Source: Foliamicus sp965115835 (GTDB taxonomy: Bacteria > Pseudomonadota > Gammaproteobacteria > Steroidobacterales > Foliamicaceae). Taken from it: DNA of 64,000 nucleotides. Position numbers and translations under genes: made by a program. Positions within the stretch are counted from its first letter, which is position 1. Each line of letters starts with the position of its first letter. Where the stretch lies: the NCBI GenBank assembly GCA_965115835.1, contig OZ220471.1, positions 186,001 through 250,000 of the forward strand, written 5' to 3'. Under the pieces are notes generated by a model. The model ran no database searches. It saw nothing but the letters and a program-made list of their open reading frames with translations, and was not told where the DNA came from. This document shows, in pieces, positions 9,035 through 18,618 of the stretch.

Positions 9035-9510
9035 CAGTCGAATTTCTCCCTGGTTGCCCGCGCCGTCCCACTGCCGCGGCGCTTGTGGCGGAGAACAGGC
9101 GGGCTGGCGATCCCGACCTGTTCACGAGTGCGGATTTTAAGGTCTTTGCGTAAAGCGAAATGTCTTTTTTTCCGAAACCCTGCTGATTGACCGAGCCCGG
9201 ACTTCCTGTTCCGGCTGTTGTCGGAGGGTTCGGGAGATCGTTTAACCCATGTCGGATTCGGGGCGAACGCAACCCCGGGCCGGTTGCCTGCGCATCAAAC
9301 AAGATGGCAAAACCGGATCAGGGCAGGACGCCGGCGGGCGCCGCCGCGCCTTCGCAACTCTCCATCCTTTCCAAGCAATTGTAAAAAAAGGATATTTTTT
9401 CAGAACCAAAGATTTTTTCCTGCCCGTACATGAATAATCCGGGTTAGAATGCGTCAGCTTGCAATATGCGACATTGCCCAGGGCAAGAGCAAAAGTACGC
9501 AGTCTCCGTC
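9035..9510. other. Divergent intergenic region, no gene seen
   Basis: 476 bases lie between the CADD-like gene (-) and gabD (+). AT-rich patches occur at about 9165-9175 and 9380-9420, unlike the GC-rich surroundings. A -10-like TAGAAT sits at 9445-9450, without a convincing -35. I see no open frame with family features and no RNA gene. Confidence 0.5.
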
Positions 9511-10989
9511 ATGCCTGATCCGCAACAGATACCTGCGCTCCAGGATCGAATGCTGCTGAAAACGCGATCCTGTATCGACGGCGCCTGGGATCCGGGGAGC
9601 AAGGGCAGTTTGCTGCCGGTGCGGAATCCGGCCACCGGCGCGCTCGTCGCCCGGGTGAGCATGGCCGATGCGAGTGACGCACGGCGCGCCATTGAAGCGG
9701 CTCACCACGCGTTCGGGGAATGGAGCCGCACCGCCGCCAGGGAACGCTCCAGGGTGCTGCGGCGCTGGTACGAGTTGACCGACAAGGCCGCCGGGGATCT
9801 GGCCGCATTGCTGACCGCCGAGCAAGGCAAGACGCTGCCGGAGAGCCTCGGCGAAATCCACTACGGCGCCTCCTTTCTGGAATGGTTCTCCGAACAGGCC
9901 AAACGCGCCGACGGCGACGTTTTTTCCGGGGCAACGCCGCATACCCGCGCCATCTGCATCCGTCAACCGCTGGGGGTGGTGGCGGCGATCACCCCCTGGA
10001 ACTTTCCCAACGCCATGATCGCGCGCAAGGTTGCCCCGGCGCTGGCTGCCGGCTGTACGGTCGTGCTCAAGCCGGCCGAGGACACGCCGCTGTCTGCGCT
10101 GGCGATGGCGGAACTGGCGCAGCGGGCCGGGCTTCCGGCCGGCAGCTTCAATGTAGTGGTGGGCAATCCCGAAGAGATCGGCGCGGAATTGACCGGGAAT
10201 CCGTTGGTGCGCAAGCTCAGCTTCACCGGCAGCACGGAAGTGGGAAGACTGCTGGAAGCGCAATGCGCTGCGACGCTCAAGCGCACCACCATGGAACTGG
10301 GAGGCAATGCGCCGTTCATCGTGTTCGACGACGCCGAACTGGACGCGGCGATAACCGGAGCGTTGCTTTCTAAATACCGCAACAGCGGCCAGACCTGCGT
10401 GTGCGCCAACCGTTTCCTGGTCCAGGACAGCGTCTACGAGGAGTTCTGCGCGCGGCTGGTGGCTGCCTCCTCGAAGCTGGTGCTGGGCAATGGCGCCGAC
10501 AAGGGGGTGACGCAGGGGCCGCTGATCAACAACGACGCGGTCGAGAAGGTGTCCCGACTGGTCGAAGACTCGATCCGTGCCGGTGCGGAATGCGTCATGG
10601 GCGGCAAGCCTTCCGAGCTTGGCGGCTGCTTCTACCCGCACACCGTGCTGAGGGATGTCACGCCGGCCATGCCGGTCTTCCGTCAGGAGATATTCGGTCC
10701 GGTCGCTGCCCTCACGCCGTTCGGCGACGAGGCCGAGGCCATAGCCCTGGCCAATGACACGGAAGCCGGATTGTGCGCCTATGTCTACAGCCGCGACATC
10801 GGCCGGATATGGCGCGTGGCCGAGGCGCTGGAGTACGGAATGGTGGGCATGAACGAGAGCGTCATCTCCAGCGAAATGGCGCCCTTCGGCGGGGTGAAAT
10901 CCAGCGGTTGGGGTCGCGAGGGCTCCCGTTACGGCATGGACGCCTACATGGACATCAAGTATCTCTGCGTGGGCGGCCTTGACCGCTGA
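9511..10989 (+). CDS. gabD: NAD(P)-dependent aldehyde dehydrogenase, succinate-semialdehyde type
   Basis: 492 residues from the ATG at 9511. The Rossmann segment WNFPNAMIARKVAPALAAGC, FTGSTEVGR, the general base Glu262 in MELGGNAPF and the nucleophile Cys296 in GQTCVCANR are all present with the expected 34-residue spacing. The text around Cys296 (SKYRNSGQTCVCANRF) is characteristic of GabD-type succinate-semialdehyde dehydrogenases, which oxidise succinate semialdehyde to succinate in GABA catabolism. No gabT or GABA permease is adjacent, so related semialdehydes such as glutarate semialdehyde remain possible. Confidence 0.88.
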   Translation: MPDPQQIPALQDRMLLKTRSCIDGAWDPGSKGSLLPVRNPATGALVARVSMADASDARRAIEAAHHAFGEWSRTAARERSRVLRRWYELTDKAAGDLAALLTAEQGKTLPESLGEIHYGASFLEWFSEQAKRADGDVFSGATPHTRAICIRQPLGVVAAITPWNFPNAMIARKVAPALAAGCTVVLKPAEDTPLSALAMAELAQRAGLPAGSFNVVVGNPEEIGAELTGNPLVRKLSFTGSTEVGRLLEAQCAATLKRTTMELGGNAPFIVFDDAELDAAITGALLSKYRNSGQTCVCANRFLVQDSVYEEFCARLVAASSKLVLGNGADKGVTQGPLINNDAVEKVSRLVEDSIRAGAECVMGGKPSELGGCFYPHTVLRDVTPAMPVFRQEIFGPVAALTPFGDEAEAIALANDTEAGLCAYVYSRDIGRIWRVAEALEYGMVGMNESVISSEMAPFGGVKSSGWGREGSRYGMDAYMDIKYLCVGGLDR

Positions 10990-11147
10990 TCCCGGGCGCA
11001 GGATGGTCCTCATGCCCCCGCGGTTCCGGGAGGGAGAGCCGGTAGTCCTTGTCCGGCGAGGTATCCGGCGTGCCTGCCGCATGAGCCGCCGCAAGGCAGG
11101 ATAAAATTCGCCGTGGCACAGGTTCGTCTCGTGACCCGTGCCGCCAT

Positions 11148-11221
<74 letters not shown>

Positions 11222-11394
11222 AAATCTCCTTCAACCCGCACAACCTGTGCTCCGTTATTGAAGCCCGGCTCCATTGCAGGGGTTCCATGAATTCCCGCAA
11301 GCCCGTCAGGGCTGTTTCGAAGTCGTTTTCAGGCTGTTGGCAGGAAATTGGTTTTTACCGGGTACTGAACATCAGGCCAGCGTTTGGTCATCCA

Positions 11395-11513
11395 GCAATT
11401 CCTGCTAACGATGCGGAGTCGTTCGTTTGGGGCCGAATACCCAGGCTTGTGACCATTGAGGCGGTGGCCCGAAGCTGATTTTCGAGCATTGTCACGCTTG
11501 GCGGGAATTGCTG
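11395..11513 (+). repeat. 119-bp dispersed repeat, copy A
   Basis: It aligns without gaps to 36780-36898 with 18 mismatches by eye (about 85%), including a 41-base identical 3' end that contains TTTTCGAGCATTGTCACGCT. It ends 27 bases before the poly-G tract. Its origin is unknown; no terminal inverted repeats or transposase are visible. Confidence 0.85.
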
Positions 11514-11531
11514 GTTGGTCATCTACAACCG

Positions 11532-11561
11532 TTGAAAAGTGGGGGGGGGGGGGGGTAGCAT
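11532..11561 (+). promoter_or_regulatory. Putative phase-variable promoter: -35 / poly-G spacer / -10
   Basis: TTGAAA (11532-11537) and TAGCAT (11556-11561) are separated by 18 bp, of which 15 are an uninterrupted G run (11541-11555). Loss of one G would give the optimal 17-bp spacing. The layout matches promoters whose strength changes by slipped-strand mispairing in the spacer, as known for Neisseria porA. The -10 matches only 4 of 6 consensus bases, so promoter identity is inference. Confidence 0.5.
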
Positions 11562-11706
11562 ATACATCTTCGGAGCTTTCTCGGGGCAAGCAGTAATGAA
11601 GACAGGTGATGCAAAACCTTCAAGCCAGAGCGCCAGTAATGGGGCCGGCAGGTTGTGTGCCGACACTCGAGAACCGGGGAATTATTTTTTTCGAGGAGGC
11701 AGCCTC

Positions 11707-14700
11707 ATGTTCAAGTCACCAGTAGCACAGCTTTTGCAGGCTCGTTTGGAGAAGGCGCTGCGTCGTCGCCGCGAGCATCCGTCGCGCGCGGATCTTTTCA
11801 TGATTCCGGTGTTGGCGCTGGCGCTGGACGCCTGCGGTGGCGGCGGTTCGCAAAGGCCCACTCCGCCTCCGCCTCCTCCGCCGCCCCCTCCGGCGGCGGC
11901 GACGATCACGGCGGCGGACGAGGCTTCGGTGGCGGAGAATGCCGATGGCGCCGAGGTGACTTCGGTGGCCACGGAGAACGCCACTTCGGTGACGGTGGAC
12001 GACGATCGTTTCGAGGTTGTGGGCGGCCAGCTCAAGCTCAAGGCGGGTGAGAGTTTCGACTTCGAGGCCTGGGACGGTTCGCCGATCGAGGTGACGATCA
12101 CGGCCAGCGGCGCGGGCGCTTCGGCCGAGCACACGGTGAGCGTGAGCATTACGGATGTCAACGAGAGTCCTTCGCTTTCGGTGATGGAGGGCGAGCGGGT
12201 TCCGGGCGATGCGGGCGCGCTGTCGAGTTTGACTGTGATGGAGAACATGATGGGTTCGCAGCTTCCGCCGCTGGTGAAGTTCGAGGTGATGGATCCGGAC
12301 GAGGCGGACGAGGATCTTCTGATGGGTTCGATGGGCAGGGACGCCATCACGTTGAGCGATGATCGCTTCGAGGTGATTGTGGATTCCGAGGATAGTTTGT
12401 GGCTGGCGTTGAAGTCGGGCGCGAGTCTCGACTACGAGGTGGACGGCAGTTCGGTGATGGTGACGGTGACCTTTACCGACAGCGCTGGCAACACGGCGAT
12501 GACGACGGTGGAGGTGATGGTTACCGACGGCAACGATGCGCCGGTGTTTGCGCAGTCGAGTTATTCGTTCGATCTGCATGAGAACGCCGACGGCAGCGAG
12601 ACGGCGGTGATGCTGGGGATGGTGTCGGCCACCGACCAGGACTCGTCCGACACGCACATGTTTTCCATTACGGGGGGCAACGAGTCGGGCAATTTCATGA
12701 TCGATTCGGCCACGGGCGCGCTCACCTATGTGGGCACGGGCGAGGACTACCGTGCGCAGTCGATGGGTCCTGCGTATACGCTGACGGTTCGGGTTACCGA
12801 CAACCGTGGCGCTTCTGCCGATGCGACGGTGGAGGTGATGGTTCTGAACGTCAACGAGGCGCCGATGTTCGGTCAGTCGAGTTACTCGTTCGATTTGATG
12901 GAGAACGCCGACGGCAGCGAGACGGCGGTGATGGTGGGGACGGTGTCGGCTGCGGATCCGGACGAAGGCGATCCGGTTACCTACTCGATTACGGGGGGCA
13001 ACGAAGACGGCAAGTTCATGATCGATTCGTCTACGGGCGCGATCCACTATGTTGGGATGGGCGAAGACCGCGAGTCGGACATGAGCAGTTACGAGTTGAC
13101 GGTGATGGCCAGCGACGGCAGCGAGAGTTCCGAAGTCATGGTGACGATTTCGGTGATGGACGTGAACGACAGCATGCCGATGTTCGTGTTCGGCGAGGAC
13201 ATGAGCTCGTACAGTTTCGGTTTGCAGGAGAACGCTGACGGCAGCGAGACGGCGGTGATGGTGGGTATGGTGATGGCGACGGACGCCGACGGCGACTCGC
13301 TCACCTACTCGATCACGGGGGGCAACGAGGACGGCAAGTTCATGATCGATGCGTCTACGGGCGCGCTCCACTATGTGGGGATGGGCGAGAACTACGAGTC
13401 GTCGATGCGTGTTCACGAGTTGACGGTGATGGCCAGCGACGGCGAGCACGAGGCGAGCGCTATGGTGCGCGTGATGGTTGAGGACGTGAACGAGGCGCCG
13501 ATGGTGCGCGGCGCGGGTCTTGAGCCGTTTGCCTTGGTTGCGGGTCGCGAGGGTCGCATGGAGGTGGACCTGAAGTCGTTGTTTACGGATCCCGACGGCG
13601 ACGAGATGAGTTTCATGCTTTCGGGCAATGCGCCGGAGTGGCTGAACTTTTCGGTGACTCTCACGGGCACGGGCGCGGATCGTACCGTGATGGGCGTCTT
13701 GTCGGGTACGCCTCCGGCGGGTCGCGACCTGTCGGCGCGGGTTTCGATAGTGGCTGCCGACGGTGACGGTCTGGAGGGTAGCGCGGCCCTGGATGTGGTG
13801 GTTGACGCCCGCAACTCGGCGCCCACCTCGATCTATCTGAGCGTGGAGCAATCGAGTGGCGTCGTGATCCGCACCAGCAGCGTTACGGTGGACGAGAACG
13901 TGGCGGGCGCGTTGCTGGGCGCGATTGTGGTGACGGACGCGGACGATCCCCGTCACCCGCACGGTCAGCACAAGTTCACGTTCATGGTTGGCGGCAAGTC
14001 GGACGATCGTTTCGAGGTTGTGGACGGTCAGTTGAGACTCAAGGACGGCGTATCGCTGAACCATGAGGACGCTTCGCGGATTGCCTTGCGGATCACGGCC
14101 ACGGACATGGCGGTTGGCGACGAGGCGATGGCGGGCGAGGAGGCATCGGTATCGACGACCGTCACGATCAACGTCCGGGATGTGGACGCGGGCGACGGTC
14201 CGGTTGCCGGCAAGATAGGCAACTGGTGGGTTACGTTGGACGAGGATCTGGACGAGGAGGATGTTCGCGAGGGCGACTGGCTGAGTTTTCGGCTGCGTCT
14301 TGACGGTCTCGACAAGATGCCTGCGTTTGTGGACGAGGACGGCGACACGCTGACTTTTTCCCTTTCGGACGATTCGCCGTCATGGCTTCAGATTGACAGC
14401 AAGGGGCGTTTCACCAACAAGGCGAACATGCTTGCGGAGGCGGGCGTGTATGAGGTGACGGTGATTGCGACCGACCCGACGGGCAATTCGGCGCGCAGCA
14501 CGTTCCGGATTGCGGTAGCGATTTCCGACAGCAACGACCGCGACAACGATCGTCCGGACATCCGCGACGTGATCGAGTATGACTACACGGAAGGTACGGG
14601 ATCGCGGAAGGTGGCCGAGTTCACGATCCGCGACAAGGATCTGGAGATTGCTCCGCATCCGTATGGGGTGCTTGAGGTGACGATGACGGGGGATTACGCG

Positions 14701-17700
14701 AATCGCTTCAAGCTGGTGATGATAGGGGACGAGGACAACGATCCGGCCACGGTTCAGTATGAGATCTGGACCAAGTCGGCTGCCGAGTTGTCGGTGGATG
14801 CGACGGGCAAGAAGTTGGCGACTCCGATTGAGCCGATTGACTTCGAGGTGACGGAGGAGGTGGATCTGACGATCAAGGTGAAGGACGGCAAGGGTCTGGC
14901 CGACGAGCAGGGTCGCGAGGAGGACGACCGCGAGATCACCATTGACATTGACGATGCGGCGGACGCCAAGCCGATGTTCGATCACACCGATATCAGTCAT
15001 TCGTCGAAATCTCGCAGCGCCGCTCTTCGCACCACGACACTGACGGTGAACCAGTCGGAGACTTCCAAGCTGGTGATAGTGATTCCTCTGGAGGATGTTT
15101 GGAGCGACGCAGACAGCGACATTGACGATCTTCGGTTCGAGGTTGGGGGTCGTGCGGGTCTTCCTTCGTGGGTGACTGTGTATGGTCCGGACGAATGGGA
15201 GGACATAGAGGATCGGCGCAGCGATGTGACTTCGGATGATCGTCCCAGCGGGGTGCGCGACGGCGACCGTGTTGTGGTGCTGGTGGTTGACCGCACGGAC
15301 GGTGAGGACGGCGACAACACCCGGGCGGGCAAGGCTCTTGCGCGCTTCACGCTGACGGCTCGCGACGACGATGGCAACGCTCAAACCGAGGTTGTGAGCA
15401 TTGATGTCAAGGACGCCAACGTGGGCTTCACGCCAGCTGCCAGCAAACCGGTTATAAGCATCGGGGGCGATGACCCCAACGTTCCCGGCCCGGCCGAACT
15501 GACCTTCAAGGTCGACCTCAGCCATGACCCGGATTTGGCAGGCGGCGAGGAGCCGGTGGCGGTGCTTTATTACATGTGGGCCACCAGGGCGCCCCACGAG
15601 CGGTTCGACGGATGGCGCTCCTGGAATGCGGCGGATATAAACGCGGCGCTGACGTCGGGTGGCGGCGGCAGTTTTTTTTCGATACGAATCCGTGACGGGG
15701 AGTTTCCTTATCAGTTGGACTACGACGGAGACGGGGTGAACGAATTTTCTTCGGCCCCGAACCATTTGAGGAACATCGTCGTCTTTGCCCGTTACATCGA
15801 AGTCAACCCGGTTACCCTGAAGGTGGAGTCAAGCAGGTACTTTGCAACGCAAACGGGCGTCCTCAAGGCGAATGGCGGCGACGGCCCGGTGGTTGTCGAT
15901 CTGGACCTGACGACGAAGGCGAAGAGCAGCACCGAAGATGTCCTGAATGTTGGGGTGGCGGCCTCGGGCACAACGGCCACATCGGCCACGGTTGTGCTTC
16001 AGGCCTCCGAGAGCGGCACGGGCGGCTGGATCACCGTTGCCCGCAAGACGGTGACGCTTTCCAGCGGCAAGGGCGATGCGGAGTTCGAGGTAACGAACGA
16101 CGAGGGCGAGGCCGGCAACGGCGGCGGTCTGTACTACCGCGCGGTCCTTACGGGTACCGATCTGCCCCGCACGGAGAGCGGGACGATCCGGCTGGGCGAC
16201 ATGACCGATCCGTATCCCGGCGACGACGATACGGATGTGCTGGGGCCCGACTCGCCCACCGAGGGCGACACCCTGCGCGTGAAGCTGCTGGATTGGCGCG
16301 AGGCCATTGCCGAAGTCCAGTGGCAGGTGAGCGACGGCAGGGGGGGTTATGTGGATATTGCTGGCGAGACCGGCCATACCCTGACGCTGACCAGGGCGAT
16401 TGTCGGCGCGCATGTGGGTCAGGTGAAGGTGCGGGCCAAGGTGACGTACCGGGGCCAGAGCGACGATTCATCCACCGGTGTGGACGAATCCCTTTTTGTG
16501 ACGTGGCTGGAGTATTCCGAGGAGGTCGATCTGGTTGCCGGCGCCGTGCGCAACAGTCCTCCCGAGGCGGCGAGCGGCACGCATGCGATTTATGTCGAGA
16601 CGCCGCCGGTGACGGCCGGAGGCATTCAGCCGGCCGCAATCCACAGGGACACGGATATATTGTCGAACATCTTCCATGACCCGGACGGCGACGAGCTGTA
16701 CTTTCAAATCCGGGATGTGCAAGGCGAGCGTCCTGATATGCAAAATCTCAGTCTGGGGTTCGAGGTGTGGGAGCGCTGGAATGGCAGCGGCGACAACCGC
16801 ACGGAAAACGTAATGGTCTGGGTGAATCAGCACAGGGACTCCATCGACTTTTTCGCCAACAACGACCCGTCGAATATCGACTCTGCGGGCGATACTACGG
16901 ATGCGGCGGGCAATTGGTTCAACATTATTGTTCGGGCCGCTGACCCGTACACCAAGCACAACACTGCTTCTACCTATGCTCAAGCTACCATCGAAGTGCA
17001 TGTCAACGCGGCGCCCACGGCCATCAAGCTGCAGTCTGTCCACAACGGCACGAATGTTGGCTCCAAGGCCGATCTTCCGGCTTCCGGCACGGCCACGGCG
17101 CTGCTGGTTCCGGACAACACCAACAAGCCGGACGACGCCGACAGCAACCCCGACATGTTGACGTTCACGGACGACGAGTCGCAGGCTGCCCGCAAGGTGG
17201 CCGATCTGGATGTTATCGACCAGAACGCCAAGACGAACCGTTTCGGAACCCACGAGATCAAGCTGTCGGGCAAGGGCGCGGATCAGTTCGAGATCAGGGC
17301 TTCGGACGATAGCGATGGCAGCACCTGGGAGTTGTGGCTGAAGAAGGGCGCGACCTTCGACTTCGAGAAGTTGAAGAGCGCCACGGACACGGGCGACAGC
17401 ATCACGCTGTCGATCACGGTGACGGCCACGGACAACATGACGGGCACGGCGGGTCGTCAGTTGAGTACCAAGGGCGTGTTCTCGGTGAAGGTGATGAATG
17501 CGGACACGGCTGCCGATTCGGCGGCGCCCGCCACGCCGGGCACGCCGGATCCCACGGTACCGGGTTTGAAGGACGACTCCGACGATACCGACGATGACGG
17601 GCCGGTTGTACCTCCGGATAACGGCATGGGCCCTGTTGGCGACCTTCGCGATCTGGCGCTTGAGGTGGACTTGCTGGAAAGCTTCGTGTCGCTCCTCGAC

Positions 17701-17721
17701 GACAACATCGACATCGCTTGA
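11707..17721 (+). CDS. Giant cadherin-repeat surface (lipo)protein
   Basis: 2,004 residues from the ATG at 11707, which has GAGGAGG seven bases upstream. A long charged N-region (LEKALRRRREHPSR) precedes a hydrophobic stretch LFMIPVLALALDAC; Cys43 followed by GGGG looks like a lipobox, although Asp at -2 is unusual. Next come a poly-proline tether (about residues 51-62), divergent cadherin-like domains, three ~105-residue cadherin repeats (about 276-595) with NDAP/NEAP linkers, a CADG-type domain, further beta domains with DYDGDGVNEF, and an acidic tail ending NIDIA. Its likely role is cell-surface adhesion or calcium-dependent interaction. From 13439 on it is the paralog of the gene at 1-4220. 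It ends in a strong terminator, so it is probably monocistronic. Confidence 0.92.
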   Translation: MFKSPVAQLLQARLEKALRRRREHPSRADLFMIPVLALALDACGGGGSQRPTPPPPPPPPPPAAATITAADEASVAENADGAEVTSVATENATSVTVDDDRFEVVGGQLKLKAGESFDFEAWDGSPIEVTITASGAGASAEHTVSVSITDVNESPSLSVMEGERVPGDAGALSSLTVMENMMGSQLPPLVKFEVMDPDEADEDLLMGSMGRDAITLSDDRFEVIVDSEDSLWLALKSGASLDYEVDGSSVMVTVTFTDSAGNTAMTTVEVMVTDGNDAPVFAQSSYSFDLHENADGSETAVMLGMVSATDQDSSDTHMFSITGGNESGNFMIDSATGALTYVGTGEDYRAQSMGPAYTLTVRVTDNRGASADATVEVMVLNVNEAPMFGQSSYSFDLMENADGSETAVMVGTVSAADPDEGDPVTYSITGGNEDGKFMIDSSTGAIHYVGMGEDRESDMSSYELTVMASDGSESSEVMVTISVMDVNDSMPMFVFGEDMSSYSFGLQENADGSETAVMVGMVMATDADGDSLTYSITGGNEDGKFMIDASTGALHYVGMGENYESSMRVHELTVMASDGEHEASAMVRVMVEDVNEAPMVRGAGLEPFALVAGREGRMEVDLKSLFTDPDGDEMSFMLSGNAPEWLNFSVTLTGTGADRTVMGVLSGTPPAGRDLSARVSIVAADGDGLEGSAALDVVVDARNSAPTSIYLSVEQSSGVVIRTSSVTVDENVAGALLGAIVVTDADDPRHPHGQHKFTFMVGGKSDDRFEVVDGQLRLKDGVSLNHEDASRIALRITATDMAVGDEAMAGEEASVSTTVTINVRDVDAGDGPVAGKIGNWWVTLDEDLDEEDVREGDWLSFRLRLDGLDKMPAFVDEDGDTLTFSLSDDSPSWLQIDSKGRFTNKANMLAEAGVYEVTVIATDPTGNSARSTFRIAVAISDSNDRDNDRPDIRDVIEYDYTEGTGSRKVAEFTIRDKDLEIAPHPYGVLEVTMTGDYANRFKLVMIGDEDNDPATVQYEIWTKSAAELSVDATGKKLATPIEPIDFEVTEEVDLTIKVKDGKGLADEQGREEDDREITIDIDDAADAKPMFDHTDISHSSKSRSAALRTTTLTVNQSETSKLVIVIPLEDVWSDADSDIDDLRFEVGGRAGLPSWVTVYGPDEWEDIEDRRSDVTSDDRPSGVRDGDRVVVLVVDRTDGEDGDNTRAGKALARFTLTARDDDGNAQTEVVSIDVKDANVGFTPAASKPVISIGGDDPNVPGPAELTFKVDLSHDPDLAGGEEPVAVLYYMWATRAPHERFDGWRSWNAADINAALTSGGGGSFFSIRIRDGEFPYQLDYDGDGVNEFSSAPNHLRNIVVFARYIEVNPVTLKVESSRYFATQTGVLKANGGDGPVVVDLDLTTKAKSSTEDVLNVGVAASGTTATSATVVLQASESGTGGWITVARKTVTLSSGKGDAEFEVTNDEGEAGNGGGLYYRAVLTGTDLPRTESGTIRLGDMTDPYPGDDDTDVLGPDSPTEGDTLRVKLLDWREAIAEVQWQVSDGRGGYVDIAGETGHTLTLTRAIVGAHVGQVKVRAKVTYRGQSDDSSTGVDESLFVTWLEYSEEVDLVAGAVRNSPPEAASGTHAIYVETPPVTAGGIQPAAIHRDTDILSNIFHDPDGDELYFQIRDVQGERPDMQNLSLGFEVWERWNGSGDNRTENVMVWVNQHRDSIDFFANNDPSNIDSAGDTTDAAGNWFNIIVRAADPYTKHNTASTYAQATIEVHVNAAPTAIKLQSVHNGTNVGSKADLPASGTATALLVPDNTNKPDDADSNPDMLTFTDDESQAARKVADLDVIDQNAKTNRFGTHEIKLSGKGADQFEIRASDDSDGSTWELWLKKGATFDFEKLKSATDTGDSITLSITVTATDNMTGTAGRQLSTKGVFSVKVMNADTAADSAAPATPGTPDPTVPGLKDDSDDTDDDGPVVPPDNGMGPVGDLRDLALEVDLLESFVSLLDDNIDIA
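12525..13490 (+). repeat. Three tandem cadherin-repeat units
   Basis: Three units of about 310-330 bp begin near 12532, 12853 and 13166. Each encodes SYSF-(D/G)-L-x-E-NADGSETAVM, then SITGGNE-(S/D)-G-(N/K)-FMID, then T-GA-x-x-YVG. The block GACGGCAGCGAGACGGCGGT is identical in all three, so unit number could change by recombination. Confidence 0.88.
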
Positions 17722-17786
17722 CCCGAAGGGCGGCAACTTGCGCTGCAGCGGGGCGGACGGTTGGTCCGCCCCGCTTTTTTCGGGAA
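13439..17786 (+). repeat. Direct segmental duplication, copy 2
   Basis: Counterpart of positions 1-4285. Divergent cassettes are at about 15560-15840 and 16695-17030; the rest, including the terminator, is close to identical. Homology ends shortly after the T-run of the terminator. Confidence 0.95.
17748..17780 (+). terminator. Rho-independent terminator of surface-protein copy 2
   Basis: An 11-bp perfect stem GCGGGGCGGAC / GTCCGCCCCGC with loop GGTTG and six T lies 26 bases after the stop codon. Confidence 0.95.
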
Positions 17787-17908
17787 TGGTACTGGCAAGC
17801 CGGTACAACGCCTTGACCTTCAAGCCTGTTGCCGGCACCCTTGACCCATTGCGCCCGACGGTTTTCATCGCGCGGGCCGGGTGTTGATCGAGAGTCAAGG
17901 GAGGACAC

Positions 17909-18475
17909 ATGTCCAGTCAATCCGCTGTTCGCGAGGGAAAGGTCGTATCGGTTCCCGAGACGAGGGGCTATGTGATGAACCAGACGATGCTGCGGATCAA
18001 GGATCCGCATCGGTCGCTGGACTTCTATACCCGGGTGCTGGGAATGACGCTGGTCAAGGAATTGCGATTCCCGGAAATGGAGTTCTCGCTGTACTTCGTG
18101 GGTTACGTCACGGAGCAGGACGAGCCCATTCCGGACGACCCCGGGTTGCGCGCCGCCTACGCCTTCCGGCAGAAAGCGATGATCGAGCTGACGCACAACT
18201 GGGGCACCGAGACCGACGAGGGGTTCCCGGGCTACCACGACGGCAACGCCGAGCCTCGCGGTTTCGGGCATATCGGCCTGTCGGTGCCGGATGTCTACGC
18301 GGCCTGCAAGCGCTTCGGGGAACTGGGCGTGGAGTTCGTCAAGCGCCCGGACGACGGCAAGATGAAGGGTCTGGCCTTCATCAAGGACCCCGATGGCTAC
18401 TGGATCGAAATCCTGGAGGCCGATAGCTGCGGCTCCATGGCCGTCGCCATGACCGGCCAGGAGTCTGCCCCGTAG
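17909..18475 (+). CDS. gloA: Lactoylglutathione lyase (glyoxalase I)
   Basis: 188 residues. It isomerises the methylglyoxal-glutathione hemithioacetal to S-lactoylglutathione. Metal ligands of the eukaryotic-like class are visible: Gln25 (NQTMLRIKDP), Glu in MIELTHNWGTE, His in GFGHIGLSVPD, and the catalytic Glu in WIEILE. Gln rather than His at the first position, together with the longer ~180-residue form, fits the Zn-type enzymes found in Pseudomonas and human. The start ATG has GGGAGG eight bases upstream. It stands alone, after the surface-protein terminator and convergent with sucCD. Confidence 0.95.
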   Translation: MSSQSAVREGKVVSVPETRGYVMNQTMLRIKDPHRSLDFYTRVLGMTLVKELRFPEMEFSLYFVGYVTEQDEPIPDDPGLRAAYAFRQKAMIELTHNWGTETDEGFPGYHDGNAEPRGFGHIGLSVPDVYAACKRFGELGVEFVKRPDDGKMKGLAFIKDPDGYWIEILEADSCGSMAVAMTGQESAP

Positions 18476-18618
18476 AAACCTCTCGCGGGACAGCATCGCG
18501 AACCTGTCCCGGCTTGAGGGCTGAGTCTCGACTTCGAGACGAAAAAAGCAAGGCCTGACTTCAGCGCGGCCAATCCCCTCTGCTCTCCGCTCGAAAATCG
18601 CCCCGCAGCGTGAGGCTG

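Noticed and set aside
18487..18552. Hairpins downstream of gloA/sucD (GGGACAG...CTGTCCC; GTCTCG...CGAGAC next to AAAAAA)
   Set aside because: The A-run follows the hairpin on the + strand and the T-run precedes it on the minus strand, so neither orientation makes a standard terminator.
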